From positions 38,378,836 through 38,442,835 of the forward strand of contig OV121088.1 of NCBI GenBank assembly GCA_921293015.1: a stretch of DNA of 64,000 bases, given 5' to 3'. Positions 35,300 to 46,699 of this stretch are shown here, in pieces. The notes beneath the pieces are model-generated. The model was not told where the DNA came from. It did not search any database and saw only the letters and a list, made by a program, of their open reading frames with translations. Position 1 is the stretch's first letter; each line of letters starts with the position of its first letter. A program made the position numbers and the translations under genes. The DNA is from Phorcus lineatus. Taxonomy: Eukaryota > Mollusca > Gastropoda > Trochida > Trochidae.

Positions 35300-36380
35300 A
35301 AGTTTCTTACATCGTTGAATTTGTTTGGTATGAGTATGGCTGTCTTTTAAACAGTATTCTGCAGCTCAATAATTGTATGCATGATAAAGTGGAAATAGAT
35401 TCACTTGTATGACAGATGTTTTGAAGCGGTGAAAGTTATCTATGCAATTGGCTGGCTTGAACTTGCAGTATTGAGTTTGAGTTGTGTATACTTGTCCTAT
35501 ACACTTTTTGTATGTCCTTGAGACTGTATGTAGACTTAAGACACAGCAATCAGAAAAAGATATATTTGTATGACAGGTCCGTCTTTCTAATTGTAAATGT
35601 GCAGACTCATGACACTAAATGCTAGTTACATCTATGAGACCAACTTGAATTGATCCTTGAAAAGGTTGGTGTTCTGAGAACACAAGTTTTTCACTGCAAT
35701 GTGACTAACTTTGAACAGTGTAAAGTAAGTTTGGTATGAGTATGATTGTCTTTTAACTGTATGGGGCTGGTTTGAACCCCTAAACCCCCCTGGATCTGCC
35801 ACTTTTACAGCGTTGAGTACGTTTGACATTTTATGTTTGTCTTTTAAACTGTATAGTGCATTTTAGTGATTGTATGAAACTTTATTCCACGAGATAAGTT
35901 GCATCAAAATTGATCAGTACAATTGACAGTTTAGAAGTTTGTCTCTAGAAAATGGCTCATTGAAACTTACTTATGGAGGTTTTTTTGTATAAATTCATGA
36001 GTATGTTTGTCTTTAAAACTGTTCTTTGGAGCTTTATGATTGTATGTCAGTTCAGTGCATGAGATAAGCTGGATGACATGGACTTTTCTTGCTGTAAATC
36101 TGGAGAGTACAAGTTTGTCAGCACATAATAGCTCAATGAAACTTACGGTATTTTTACTATCTTCATGAATATAAAACTGTACTATACAGGTTTGTGATTG
36201 TACACAGTCAAATCCTTGAGATAAGCTGAGATTACATATAAATTGTTATTGCTGTGAATCTGGAGAGCACAAGTGCATCAGTACATTATGGCGTAATGTG
36301 ACTACAAATGAGTATGTTTATCCTTTGAACTTTACCTTGCAGTCTCGTGATTGTACAGAAATTAAGTCACTGAGTGTAGG
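35300..36380. repeat. Degenerate tandem repeat, roughly 150-190 bp
   Basis: Phrases recur in the same order: 'gagtatg.ttgtctttaaaac', 'tg..gattgta', 'gagataagctg', 'gctgtgaatctggaga.cac', 'a.tggctcaatgaaacttac'. Clear anchors lie near 35737, 35815, 36000, 36166 and 36310. It is strongly decayed. Confidence 0.6.
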
Positions 36381-36593
36381 AAAGTGACACTTATAGTCAT
36401 CAGTGGTAGAGTCTTGGGAGGAAAGCTTGAAAACTCTTCCTACAGCACTCCTAGACATGTAGATCAGTTTATGAATGAATATTTGTTCCATATGCAGATA
36501 TTTCAACAACATACAAAGATTCTACTTTTAAAATGTTAATGTTTTATTCACATTTCATGATACATACCAAAGAAATTGTATTATTCTTGAACT

Positions 36594-36657
36594 CGAGTGA
36601 GTCAGTGAGATATTGTTTAGCACCCCTTGGGCAATATTTCAGCCATTATCGGCATGC
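36594..36657. mobile_element. Mini-SINE-like element, copy 2
   Basis: A 64-bp relative of the element at 5627: 'gagtgagtcagtgag', 'tattgtttagcaccccttg', 'ggcaatatttcagcc', 'attatcggcatg'. It is flanked by the 8-bp direct repeat CTTGAACT (36586-36593 and 36658-36665). The hairpin stem is partly lost. Confidence 0.7.
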
Positions 36658-36665
36658 CTTGAACT

Positions 36666-39600
36666 TGACCTTTGATTGAAACTATTATTACTTTTGTCTA
36701 AAAGTTAGATAAAAACTTCTTATAACATGAAGAAGGTCAGCGCAGCTCTTTCTTCTCTACTTGAAAGTTAACGATCCATTAACGGATCCAGTTTTGCTGA
36801 GTAAGCATTCCTTTACAATGATAAATGTTTCATCCCTTCATCTCAATGTGTTCTCTTGAACAGCATTCCTGCATTGCCCACTTAAATATGCACTCACTGA
36901 TTTATTCTCTTTGAAGTTACACAGGAGCAAAGTTATCACTTTAAACAGAGATATTTCAAACCTGACTGATTGATTACATAACAAAAAGAAATGAATATGC
37001 ATTTTGCAATCTGTTATGCTTTCATACTTTATTCATTTGTGTCTGCATAAGATCCAAACAATTATTGACATTTACTGCACTATGTCAACAGAGTGAAATG
37101 GATTTAAAGATTCTTTGTTATAACGATACTTATGGAATTCGTTATATGTGGATTTTATGTCATTATGTGGATTTTATATCTTTATCAAAGAGAAGGAATC
37201 AATAATTCTCTCTTTGGTTGATATCATAGAAACGCTTTTTACTTTATTTTTCAAATTCTAACCACAAATCCTTGCAAAATGGTTTTAACATTAACGAAAG
37301 ATTTTCTCTGTGCAGGATTTTTTGGAGAAATGATGATGGCACATGAAATTAAATATAGATATTGATAGATATTTGAACATACAGTGAACATTAATCATAT
37401 AAATTCTATAAAACTTAAACCTGTTCTTTTGAAAAAGAACCTTTTTCAACAACAATGATAAGACAAAATAAAGCAAATAAAGTATCTAAATAAATCTTTC
37501 TTAGGATTATTTATCATTATTGATATTAAATCATCAATGCTTTCTGCCAAATGGCAGCTTAATATCTCATTTGTTATTTTTTTTACAACAACTCTCTTCT
37601 AAAGCTAAGTGAATTCCCACCACACCACACCCAACATCCCCACCCTTCACCCCCATTCCTTCTCCCCAACCAAAGGAACTTTCTGATCATCAAAGACTTA
37701 TCACATGGGTCTGAGACATTCATGCAGTATCGATAACTCTCAAAATAAGATCAACTGAGATGAAGCAAAGTTTTCAAAGAGAGGCTTCAATACAGAGTTG
37801 TCACCCTTGACAAGACAAACGATGGTAGATGAAAGAAGCCCAGAGATGATGAGATGTTTCCACTTGGTGGTCACAAGCCACTGAAGCTGAAAACTAGAAC
37901 ACTCAATCACGATCTATAACTGTCGATGTATCACGTATTCATGGGTGCTCTGGGAAATTTTATATGATTCCAATATATTACGTGGATTGAGTTAGGGGAA
38001 CCGAACACTAAATCAGGAAAACACTTTATCATTCTGACAAAATCTATGGCAAACTGAAAAGGTAGTCTTTTGAATTTACTTCATGTATGGAGAGGAGAAA
38101 ATAAATAATTTTTAAATTCTACTATTCCACAAAAAAAATTTTCAGCGTCACAGAAAACATTTGAGTAGTTCAACCACTGACATTTATAACATGAGTTGTC
38201 TTGAAGATCAATCTAAATGTTAGATCCATTTTGAAATACTAATGCAGCTCTAATATATTTCTAAAGAGGAATTAAAACAATGTTCAACTTATTGTATTTA
38301 TCTGAACGAAACCAAAGTATATTTATTACCTGATCATTCGATTCTACTGACAGTATTCAAATTTTTAAACATAAAACGAAATAGCTGTTTTTTTGTAAGA
38401 AAGGCAAGACATTTTAAGGAAAGATTACTTTCTGAACTTTATACAAATTGTCAAAGAAAATGACCCATAAATCCAATATTTCCTAAACACAAATCTTATT
38501 TTATACAATGTTTCAAAACCATTAAGTTTTCAGTAGTTATAAACAATTTCTCAAATCGAGATATTTGCAAACATTAGCTTTTGAGAGGAAGGCAGAATGG
38601 CCAACAGCTTGGTCTGTGAACAGCCATCGGTCCTCAGTGAGCAATTGGTCCTCGTCAACCCAACAAATATACAGGACATCTACATAGAACATGGCTGACA
38701 CACACAAGGGATCATTTCTTCGAGGTGATGCTAGAAAGCCTCATCTGTTAAGTGTCTTTGACTGTCTTTTCAAAAAAGTTAGAAATCAGATAAAACAAAT
38801 ATTATGAATGTCTGAAATAAAGATGCTGCAGGTCACAATATTTGTGTTATCTCATTTGTTCAATATGGACGGTAACTGCATGTTATGGTATATATGGTTT
38901 GTTCTTGAGCGTTTGAAACATTCTGTAAGATTAAATAAACACATGGCTTCATAATCTTGATGTCAACCCAGAAAAATATTACAACTTAGATCTTTTAAGA
39001 TATAAAACATTTTGCAGATGCCTTTGATTAACTGGATTTCGACCTTCAAAAGGCTTAACATTTTAAACATGGTTCTAACTGAAATTATCATTCTACATGA
39101 TTTCCCTAGGCTGGAAAAAATACTGATTTGGTCGTCTTCATCATGACTAAATTGCTCTTGGCAAGAAAATTATGCTTTCAAATCACAAAAATAAATTTAC
39201 TTGGCATCTTATGAAACAAAATTAATGTTTTCTACCCACAAAATAATTTCCAATTAATTCAGATCAAAAGATTGCAATTCACTCCATGTGACCTTCTGTG
39301 TAAGACTAATCTGACATTTTCAAGAACATTAAAATTTTCAAGTGTCGTGATTAAAACCGTAATCTGTTTTAAGCTGCATGTTCTCAGTCAAATAAAGATA
39401 AAAGCGACAACTTCTTTTAGACTCACTCATCGGAATTAATTACATAAAATATGCATTGATATTGCACAAAATAGTTGCCCCTGCATTTACAGAGTTTTTA
39501 TTTGTATGGATCCTACATCTTGTTGAGCAAGGGAAGTAGGTTTAGATAAAGATTTTTCAGAAATTATTTATATATTATCAAACCACAAAATTTATTGCAT

Positions 39601-39890
39601 TTTCAAATTGTAACTATTCAAAGTTCCATGCTTTCTGGGGTTCTCTCCACATGTTTTTGAAAACTTCATAATATTATGCTTTTCTTGCGTATTTGATGAA
39701 ATTGATCTGAAATGCTTTTACTCAACTGTACTTAGTTTACAAGAATACATGCTCTGAATTGTTTACTAATATTTATACTATATATATATAAATGGAAATG
39801 GAAATAAAAAATTGAAATAAAAAAAAGAAAAAAAGAAAAGATTTTTCACTTACATAAATAGGCTAATATGATTGTAAGGAGAAGACCAAA
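36666..39890. other. Non-coding AT-rich stretch
   Basis: No gene, array or named element is supported. A C-rich tract ('cacaccacacccaacatccc') lies near 37622-37680. A 56-bp minus-strand exon-like window near 39853 was considered and set aside. Confidence 0.4.
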
Positions 39891-39892
39891 TA

Positions 39893-39975
39893 TGCGCTTT
39901 GAGCATGCTCTGTCATGGATATATGCACAGTACAAGAAAGCTATTGTTATTATTATCATTATTATTCTTTGTCCT
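39893..39975 (+). mobile_element. SINE tail fragment (GCGCTTTGAGCA type)
   Basis: 'gcgctttgagcatgctctg', then 'agaaagctattgttattatt' and a run of 'attatt'. This is the same tail plan as the element ending near 41115; the 5' part is not detectable. Confidence 0.4.
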
Positions 39976-40864
39976 TCATTAAAGCTTTCCCTATCTTAAT
40001 TCATTTTTTTGTTTTTGATTTATTATCTTTACACCTGTTTCTCTACAATACTAGACCCCCCCCATATTATTGATCATCATCTTTCATTCAAGCTTTTCCC
40101 TATCTTGAATAATATGTTCTTTCTAATTTGGTTATTGATTATAGTTACCCTTATCACTTACCAGTTTCAGTTTAATCATCAAGGACTTCTTATCTTAATT
40201 ACCTGAGTTTTCTCACCTGAATGACCTAGGTTCTATCTCCTCCTGCCATTGACTTAATATCTACATCACCTAGTTTCCCTATTTATAATAACACTCTTCT
40301 AAATAATAACCTATGTAATGCATTTTCCTATTCTCTATACAATAGATTTATATAAGCATATTGACAAACATCAGTTGGTGGAGTGCCACACTCTGCTCAT
40401 CAGTATATTAAGAATGTTTCACTCTATGGGATGTCAGTTTACTCAATACTTTATGTACATTCATCATTGATTCATATGCTTAGAAAATACATATAACAGC
40501 TGGGGCTCTTGAAAATATATACAGGATTTGATACATAAAATATAATTGGTAAGGGTTATCAAAGATTGCATGGGGCAAAGAAACTCAACTTTCAAGAATT
40601 GACAAATACTATGATTCAATAATCAAACCAGGAAATCAGATGTTGTAATAAATCTCAATGCTATAAACATGCTGCAAACATGAGAATGAAAAAATGTATA
40701 CACAACTGTAATGATCTATATGATTTTTAGAGGGGAGTATTAATTTGGTTTGAGGGGACGCTCTAGATCTACATTCTCCCATTTGTAATTAGTAATCACA
40801 TACTACAGATTGGTCATTAATGAGTTAACTGAAACATAGATAGTCATCATAAGAGACTGTATTC

Positions 40865-41115
40865 AAAATGTGTCTCTGTTCACCCAGCAGTACAACTGGG
40901 TACCTGGTTAGGAAGTGATTGCAATGTGGGAGATAAGCATAAAGAGCATAATCGGCTGCTCGGTTGTATTCTCCTAAGGAGCTGAGAATGAAAAATAAAA
41001 TTGATGCTTGTCCTTACACAAGGATAATAATGGATATTGCACTTTGAGCACGCCCTTGTGGTGTGGAGTCCAGCTGAATCTAAGTATTATCAGTATTATC
41101 ATTTTATATATTTTG
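40865..41115 (+). mobile_element. SINE with CAGCAG..GGGTACCTGG body and GCACTTTGAGCAC tail
   Basis: Ordered landmarks: 'cacccagcagtacaactggg', 'tacctggttagga', 'gctgctcggttgtattctcc', 'taaggagctgagaatg', 'ataataatggatattgcact', 'ttgagcacgcccttgtggtg', then a TATTATCAG run. I recall this arrangement from many marine-invertebrate genomes as a SINE, usually ending GCGCTATATAAAT-(ATT)n. No pol III boxes are evident and no target duplication was found, so the copy is old or 5'-truncated. Confidence 0.55.
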
Positions 41116-41654
41116 CAACAATTTTTTAATTGCTTTTTCATTCTAGACTAAAATCTATTTACCAGGTATGGATAAATGGAGGCACTGACCTTTAATTTTC
41201 CTTTGTGCAATGCAAAACACATCTTACAGGACTATGTAATCCAATCTGATATATCAGATATATTTACTCACATTCTATGTTAATCAAAGTCATAAGCAAG
41301 AGCTATGTCAACATAGGATATAAAACACAACCAAACATACAGAAATCAATTACAAGACCAAGGTTTCAATACAAAACCTTATTAGAAAAATAATTACCAA
41401 CTGAATTAACTCATAAGAATGATAAAGAATGACAGGCCATAAGCTTTGATTAGCAACAGAAGACCGTCGCCCTAATCTAATAATCTGAGAATCAAATACG
41501 TCAAACAACAAAAGCAAGATTCACGGGCAGTCCTGCTTATTCTAATTACCGCTGCTGAAAATGATTACCTCGTGGTAATCATTCGATAATTGAACCACCA
41601 CTTTTTCTATCATGTGTCCATTGTTGCATTAGATGAAAAATAATTTCAGTTAAG

Positions 41655-41754
41655 GATAACATACAAGTAACCGTACATTCGTGAAAAAGAATGTACGAGC
41701 CGCGAAGCGGCGAGGACATTGTTTTCACGAATGTACGGTTACGAGTATGTTATC
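41655..41754. repeat. Nested palindrome with a GC hairpin core
   Basis: The outer arms, 41655-41687 and 41722-41754, are 33-bp inverted copies differing at two positions (start 'gataacatac', then 'gtaaccgtacattcgtgaaa'). Inside lies a second pairing, GTACATTC (41673-41680) with GAATGTAC (41689-41696), and a perfect hairpin GCCGC-GAA-GCGGC at 41699-41711. Three alternative foldings compete. It may be a foldback MITE. It is about 160 bp upstream of the E-box array. Confidence 0.85.
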
Positions 41755-41916
41755 TGACTTAAAATACAGCCTAGTTTAAAGTGTTTTTTGTATGACCTGC
41801 TTTGGTTTATGATAATAACATTCGTATTTCATTGCATAATTATAACACAAAAAACGTTTTTCAATAAAACAAAATCCTTTAACAAAATTTGAGATGGTCC
41901 CAACTCGTTCACCGGT

Positions 41917-42075
41917 CATTCTTAATGCACGTGCAACGTAACCATCTTGCCGGTACATTCTTAATGCACGTGCAACGTTACCATTTCGCCAGTACATTCT
42001 TAATGCACGTGCAATGTATCCATCTAGCTAGTACATTCTTAATGCACGTGCAACGTTACCAGCTTAATTCACGTG
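41917..42075 (+). promoter_or_regulatory. 39-bp tandem array of CACGTG E-boxes
   Basis: 'cattcttaatgcacgtgcaa' recurs at 41917, 41956, 41995 and 42034, an exact 39-bp step. Each unit carries the 8-bp palindrome GCACGTGC, with CACGTG at 41928, 41967, 42006 and 42045, and a fifth CACGTG at 42070. CACGTG binds bHLH factors such as MYC/MAX, USF and CLOCK-type proteins (established). The array lies just upstream of a TATA box at 42112. Open frames through the array on both strands come from the 13-codon period. Confidence 0.7.
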
Positions 42076-42111
42076 CAAGACGTTTGAAACCGCAATCAGC
42101 TTGGGATTTGG

Positions 42112-42119
42112 TATAAAAG
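42112..42119 (+). promoter_or_regulatory. TATA box
   Basis: TATAAAAG, a full consensus match, lies 37 bp after the last CACGTG and 70 bp before an ATG in strong Kozak context. The predicted transcription start is near 42142-42150. Confidence 0.5.
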
Positions 42120-42148
42120 GAAGGTGGTCTTAATTCAACTTAGACATT

Positions 42149-42322
42149 ATGTATGGCAATTTTGTTGTTGAGTGGGAAGACATGGCCGAGTATCCACACT
42201 TCGAAGACATTTCTTCAGAGGATGATGTTGTGTTATCAAATAATGAAACCAATTCCCTTCCGGGGACCATCTCAAAATTATTATTGCTCAATTGTCCACA
42301 TAGAAGCAGTAGATTCTTGTAG
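42149..42322 (+). CDS. Small acidic ORF downstream of the E-box/TATA promoter
   Basis: Frame of 57 codons from ATG 42149. The better start is the in-frame ATG at 42182 (gacATGG, strong Kozak), which gives 46 residues: MAEYPHFEDISSEDDVVLSN, then NETNSLPGTISKLLLLNC and PHRSSRFL before TAG. The N-terminal half is strongly acidic, the C-terminal end basic and serine-rich. An AATAAA at 42713-42718 could end a transcript of about 590 nt. The arrangement, rather than homology, supports a gene; I know no family. It may be a first coding exon or an ORF of an unrecognised mobile element whose ends include the palindrome at 41655. Confidence 0.4.
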   Translation: MYGNFVVEWEDMAEYPHFEDISSEDDVVLSNNETNSLPGTISKLLLLNCPHRSSRFL

Positions 42323-42736
42323 GATAATGTATGATTGAAACAATACAATGACGTCACTGCTGTATTTTAACCATTGGTAAGCAATATTTGTTTTTTGTTC
42401 TCTGTAATAGCTTTCCTTCCTTTTTTAAAACATGCTTTCAATTCTATGCTTTGATATATATGAGCATTCCTGTGAAGATATAGGTGAGGTTAAAAATGTT
42501 TACAGTGTCAGTAAGTAGCAGCTGTTTATTTGGCGGTGATGCATAGATTGCATGCAAATAAAGGTAGATGATTGACAAAGATTGTATTACAGATAAATGT
42601 TTTATTTTGGAATGAACCCAAACCCCACTCCGCAGTTTTCAAGCATAAACAGATAACATGTTTGAAAACGGCTAGTACAAGAATCTTTACAGAGACGTTT
42701 CTATTGTGAGAAAATAAAGAAGCAGGGTCTACAATT

Positions 42737-42841
42737 TTTAAGCTCTCTTAGCACTAAGATAGTCTTAAGTCCAATGAAATGACACTGGCCTATACTTATC
42801 TTAGCACTAGGAGAGCTTTGAAAATCTGGGTCCTGATCTTC
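42737..42841. repeat. Short palindromic repeat, copy 1
   Basis: 'aagctctcttagcactaaga' and 'tcttagcactaggagagctt' form an inverted pair around 'tagtcttaagtccaatg'. The order 'gtcttaagtcca ... atcttagc.ct....agagctttgaaaa' is shared with 52110-52199. 'TCTTAGCGCTAAGA'-type cores are familiar from small animal MITEs (recalled). Confidence 0.65.
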
Positions 42842-43297
42842 CATGAAATATCCTTGTCTTCCTTGTATTACCAACTTTCACATTTAATAAACAAAAGTCT
42901 CCCATTTGAGCGTAGATATCCCTTTCGATATGTGTGTACTGTACAGTTGAAGGAACCTTAGTCTTCACAATGCTTATGGGAACAGTTAGTATTGAGTTAA
43001 GCATTGCTGAGGGATTAATTTTTTCTTTGGCTGGCACATACAAAAATATGAATAAAACAAGAGATTATTTGAAAAAGATGACTTAAGTTACAAAATTCTG
43101 TAACGAAAAAAGAAGGATTGTCACAATTAAAAACTTTAACACCAGTCAATAATATCATAACCATTATCAGCAGCGTGATGTTAGTCAAGAGATATAAGGG
43201 ATGCCAGAAATATTTCTGATAAATGGTGTTGAATGATGAAAAAATCCTCTTTTCCAAACCAACAGTTTCAAGCCATCTCAATCACTTTTTTCTACAG

Positions 43298-43485
43298 CAA
43301 GGTCAACATCAAGACAGCCTGACATAGAGCAAGCTCAAATGTCCAACACTTCCGTGCCAACAGACCATAAAGATGAAGTCATCAAACCTTCGGCACTAAC
43401 AACGACATTGTTCCACCATCAGAGAGCAAATTGTTCCACCATCAGAGAGCAACTGCCATCAACCAGCAGCCATCAACCATCCTGA
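43298..43485 (+). CDS. Candidate terminal coding exon, unidentified
   Basis: The acceptor 'cacttttttctacag' at 43283-43297 is followed by a frame entered after two bases and open for 61 codons to TGA 43483. The peptide starts RSTSRQPDIEQAQMSN, contains TSVPTDHKDEVIKPSALTTT and ends EQLPSTSSHQPS. It is hydrophilic and S/T/Q-rich, as C-terminal tails often are. Against it: a perfect 23-bp tandem duplication (43408-43453), not a multiple of three, sits inside the frame. That is more tolerable in untranslated or neutral DNA. No upstream exon was identified. Confidence 0.22.
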
Positions 43486-44310
43486 ACCTCTTTCAAAGAC
43501 TCTGGCAACTAAACGGTGCTTACATCAACCTCCGGCCTAGGAAAACAAGACCGAGATTCTGTAAACTAATTGGAAAGTGATGCTGATCGTAATCCTGTTT
43601 ATCTGTGTCTTCATGTCCTAATCGGTGTCTAGGGTCCTCTCTTGTGAAAACATATTTGTATGCGTCTGTGCAATATGTTATATAATTACAGTACCTATTA
43701 AACGGCTGTGATGTGTGCTATAATCGTAAAGCTCTAATTAGCCTTGTTATTAGATTGACAGTTATGCAACAGATGTATGTCTACACAATGCTTATAAATA
43801 GAACAATGTGTGCTATTATTGCAATTATTAATCCTAATATGAGTATGCAAAATTTTTTTTAACCATTTTAAGTTTTTCTACCTGGAGAAAACAAAAGTAG
43901 GTTTTAGTACATGATCACTTAGGCCCTTATTACTGAGTTTCATCAAGTTATAAACCTTATCTGCCAATTAGACCTCTACAAATGAATTCAGCTTTCCAAG
44001 GCTTTTGGTACCAGAGATTTTGCTATTTAGAAATAATTATCAAGGTTGCAATGTGGCCCCTGTAACCCATATTTGGCATGAGCTCTTCTTCAGAACAGTA
44101 TTATCAAAGTGTTTCAAATTGAATTTTTGATAACTGATTAATTTCACGAGATTTTTTTTACAATGCACATTAAAGTTACAATAAATGTGCAGATTGGTTA
44201 AACCAGAACAAATTTTAGAATTTTTGCAGAAAGTTTGACCTTTCGACTGTATGTGTCCATCTGCCTGCACAGTTTGCACAAGGTGGAATCTCTCCATATC
44301 TCTTACAAGT

Positions 44311-44508
44311 TTAATGAAATAACTCGCTGGATAGCATTTTTTTTACATCCTCGCAAATAGAAAAGACTTTTTCATTTTCTTCACACAATGCAATCCTTCC
44401 TGTGTCATACTGAATATAGAATCTACCATCACAGAATGGACGCCCAGACACATTTTCTTTGAGCAAATGTGTTAGAAAAGATTTAATTGAATGGACTAAA
44501 AGGTTTTG
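44311..44508 (-). pseudogene. Coding-like frame without start codon, unidentified; likely exon or decayed gene
   Basis: The minus-strand frame is open for 65 codons, with only a late methionine. It contains SFLTHLLKENVSGRPFCDGR, FYIQYDTGRIALCEENEK and VFSICEDVKKMLSS. Charged and aromatic residues are mixed as in real proteins. Beyond the frame's end the same reading frame continues with cysteine-rich text (KRYGEIPPCANCAGRW), which suggests a once longer protein now decayed. The two cysteine pairs hint at metal binding, but no family is recognised. An acceptor-like 'ccttttag' lies near its 5' end. Alternatives: a terminal exon of a live gene, or an old transposon ORF. Confidence 0.4.
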
Positions 44509-44509
44509 C

Positions 44510-46690
44510 TATTTCTTCTTTGTTTGAGTCTGATAATTACCTATTGTGAAATTAGCGCCGTTTTCACTTCCCATGTGTGTCTGTAATTTGTTGTTTGAAA
44601 CTTTTGAAAGATTAATTACAGGAGTTTCTTTTTTTTACGGTGAGGAGTTTCCTTAAATGTAAACTAACGGGATATCAAAGTGAACCTTGTGCTGCTTTGT
44701 CCAAAGATGTGTGTCTCGAGGGGATTGCCATGCAGGAGTTTTGATGAAATTAAATGATGTTATTTCAATTAGCTAAGCACATAGAGATTCAAATCTGACA
44801 ACAAACTCAAGTAATGTATCTGAACTTCAAATTACGTGAAGGAAGTTAATTTGGTCTGCATTACAACAACCCCTTTAATTGGGGCTAACATTGTATAACA
44901 TACCTTCAGGAGATAGGAAATGGAGATTTTCTTAACTAGTTTCTTGTATCTGTGCTAAGTTGAAATTACCCTGTTTCTACAGAGAAAACAAAAGAAATAT
45001 TTGAATATATATACTTATCAGGTTCTCAAACTATGGCTTTTGTCTCTTTAAGTATTACTACTGATGACAACTACAACTTTCTCTGATCAAGTGTGACACA
45101 AGAAATGGATGGTAAACACAAAATCAGCCTCCTGTTTTGGAATCAGTCTGGAGCGCAACACTCTTTAAATTTCAACCTTTTGCATGAAAAACAAATCATT
45201 TCCAAGTTACTTCACTTCTAATTTATTAAGTTCATGTAATTATGTTTGCTCTTTTCCGAAATTTTCAGAATGTATAAATATTTACAGTAATGCAAGATTG
45301 CCTTTGCTTTTCATTCCATTATGCCATAAGGCTTCCTAGATATTTACCAAAACCCAAATCATGTGTTTTCTGCCTGACATTAATCTTGAACATAAGGTAT
45401 GAATTAACATAGGTAATATTGATGAAGAAATGAGATACATGAAACAAGAGAGTGGCACTAAGGGACAAATTCAAGTATTTCATTACCATAGTCCATAAAA
45501 AAACAGTGTCATATTAGCAAATGTCATTAAGATAAGAGGACATATTCTCTCAGGAAAGCTGAGAATAATGGAAAACAGTTGCCATGACAATATGGTTTGG
45601 AATATCTGCAAGGAGCTCTTTACTCATTGTTTCTGATATCTAGCTGCCTAAACAAATTAGGCCTATCTGTTAGAAGATTTAGATTAGTGTCACATATCAC
45701 ACCATTGGTGTCCTATATTAAAGACTCTGTAACACGTTTGGGAAGAGAAAGAATTTCACGAAAGGAATACAAATGCATTACCAAATGCAAGACCCACTGA
45801 AGTAATCTACATAAAGATTTCTCAAGAACGTACCATGCTTGGTAATAAGCAAATCAATTTCCTTCACTCATATGTTTAAAAGGTGTTTACACTGAAATGG
45901 CATCATGCAGTTATTGCTTGATATGTGATATCTTCTCCATGACTATGCAAAATCAGGTTTAGTTTATTGATGTTTACACTCTGAGGAAGCTTAAATTTGC
46001 ATAATGATATATATTTATAAATAATGGGCAAACTTTGAAAAAATTAAACAAAAAAAAATATCTCTGTAGCTAATCAGCCTATGTATTGTTAATATTCAAG
46101 ACTAAGATATACACCCTTTAGTTCTACAGGTGAAATACAACACCAAAATTGTCAAGTATCAAAGCATTAGTCAAGAATGTCACAAAATTGGAAGAAAATG
46201 GATAAAATCATATCATATATATATGCCTTAAATCATGATACAAATTAGAAAACAGATAAAGCAGTAAGGAAGTACCGATATTTTAATTCTTTTACACACT
46301 CTCATATATCATATATCGTTTTATATCTTATTAAAATACTCCCAGTAAGCACCTAACAACTAAAAACATGTTTCAAATGTTAAATGAGGAAATGGAAATG
46401 GCAAGGATATCAGGTTTCTATCTGCTTGTCCCTGGTTTCACTGTGCCCATTCTACTGTTAGTTAGGCCGCTCTTAACAAGCTCAGTCATACATTACAACA
46501 TTGCTGACCATTATATGTTTATATTTTGCTTACCAATCGTCCTACAAACATGAACTTGGGCTCGTTTGAATCCTCATTACATCATCAACATGATAAAATA
46601 TTGACCATTTTACAAAGCATTCTAAAATAATTAGCCTATCTAAATTGCAAACCTGCCATACGATATGAGCCCCTGTCAGACCCTCATATT
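44510..46690. other. Non-coding AT-rich stretch
   Basis: Nothing firm. One RFX X-box-like string 'gttgccatgacaat' is near 45579. Short frames (45597-45800, 46368-46553) have no recognised domain or splice context. Confidence 0.4.
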
Positions 46691-46699
46691 GGGGGTAGG

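Noticed and set aside
39852-39910. 56-bp minus-strand exon-like window with gtaagt donor
   Set aside because: Phases cannot join blocks B and A in frame, and it overlaps a SINE tail fragment.
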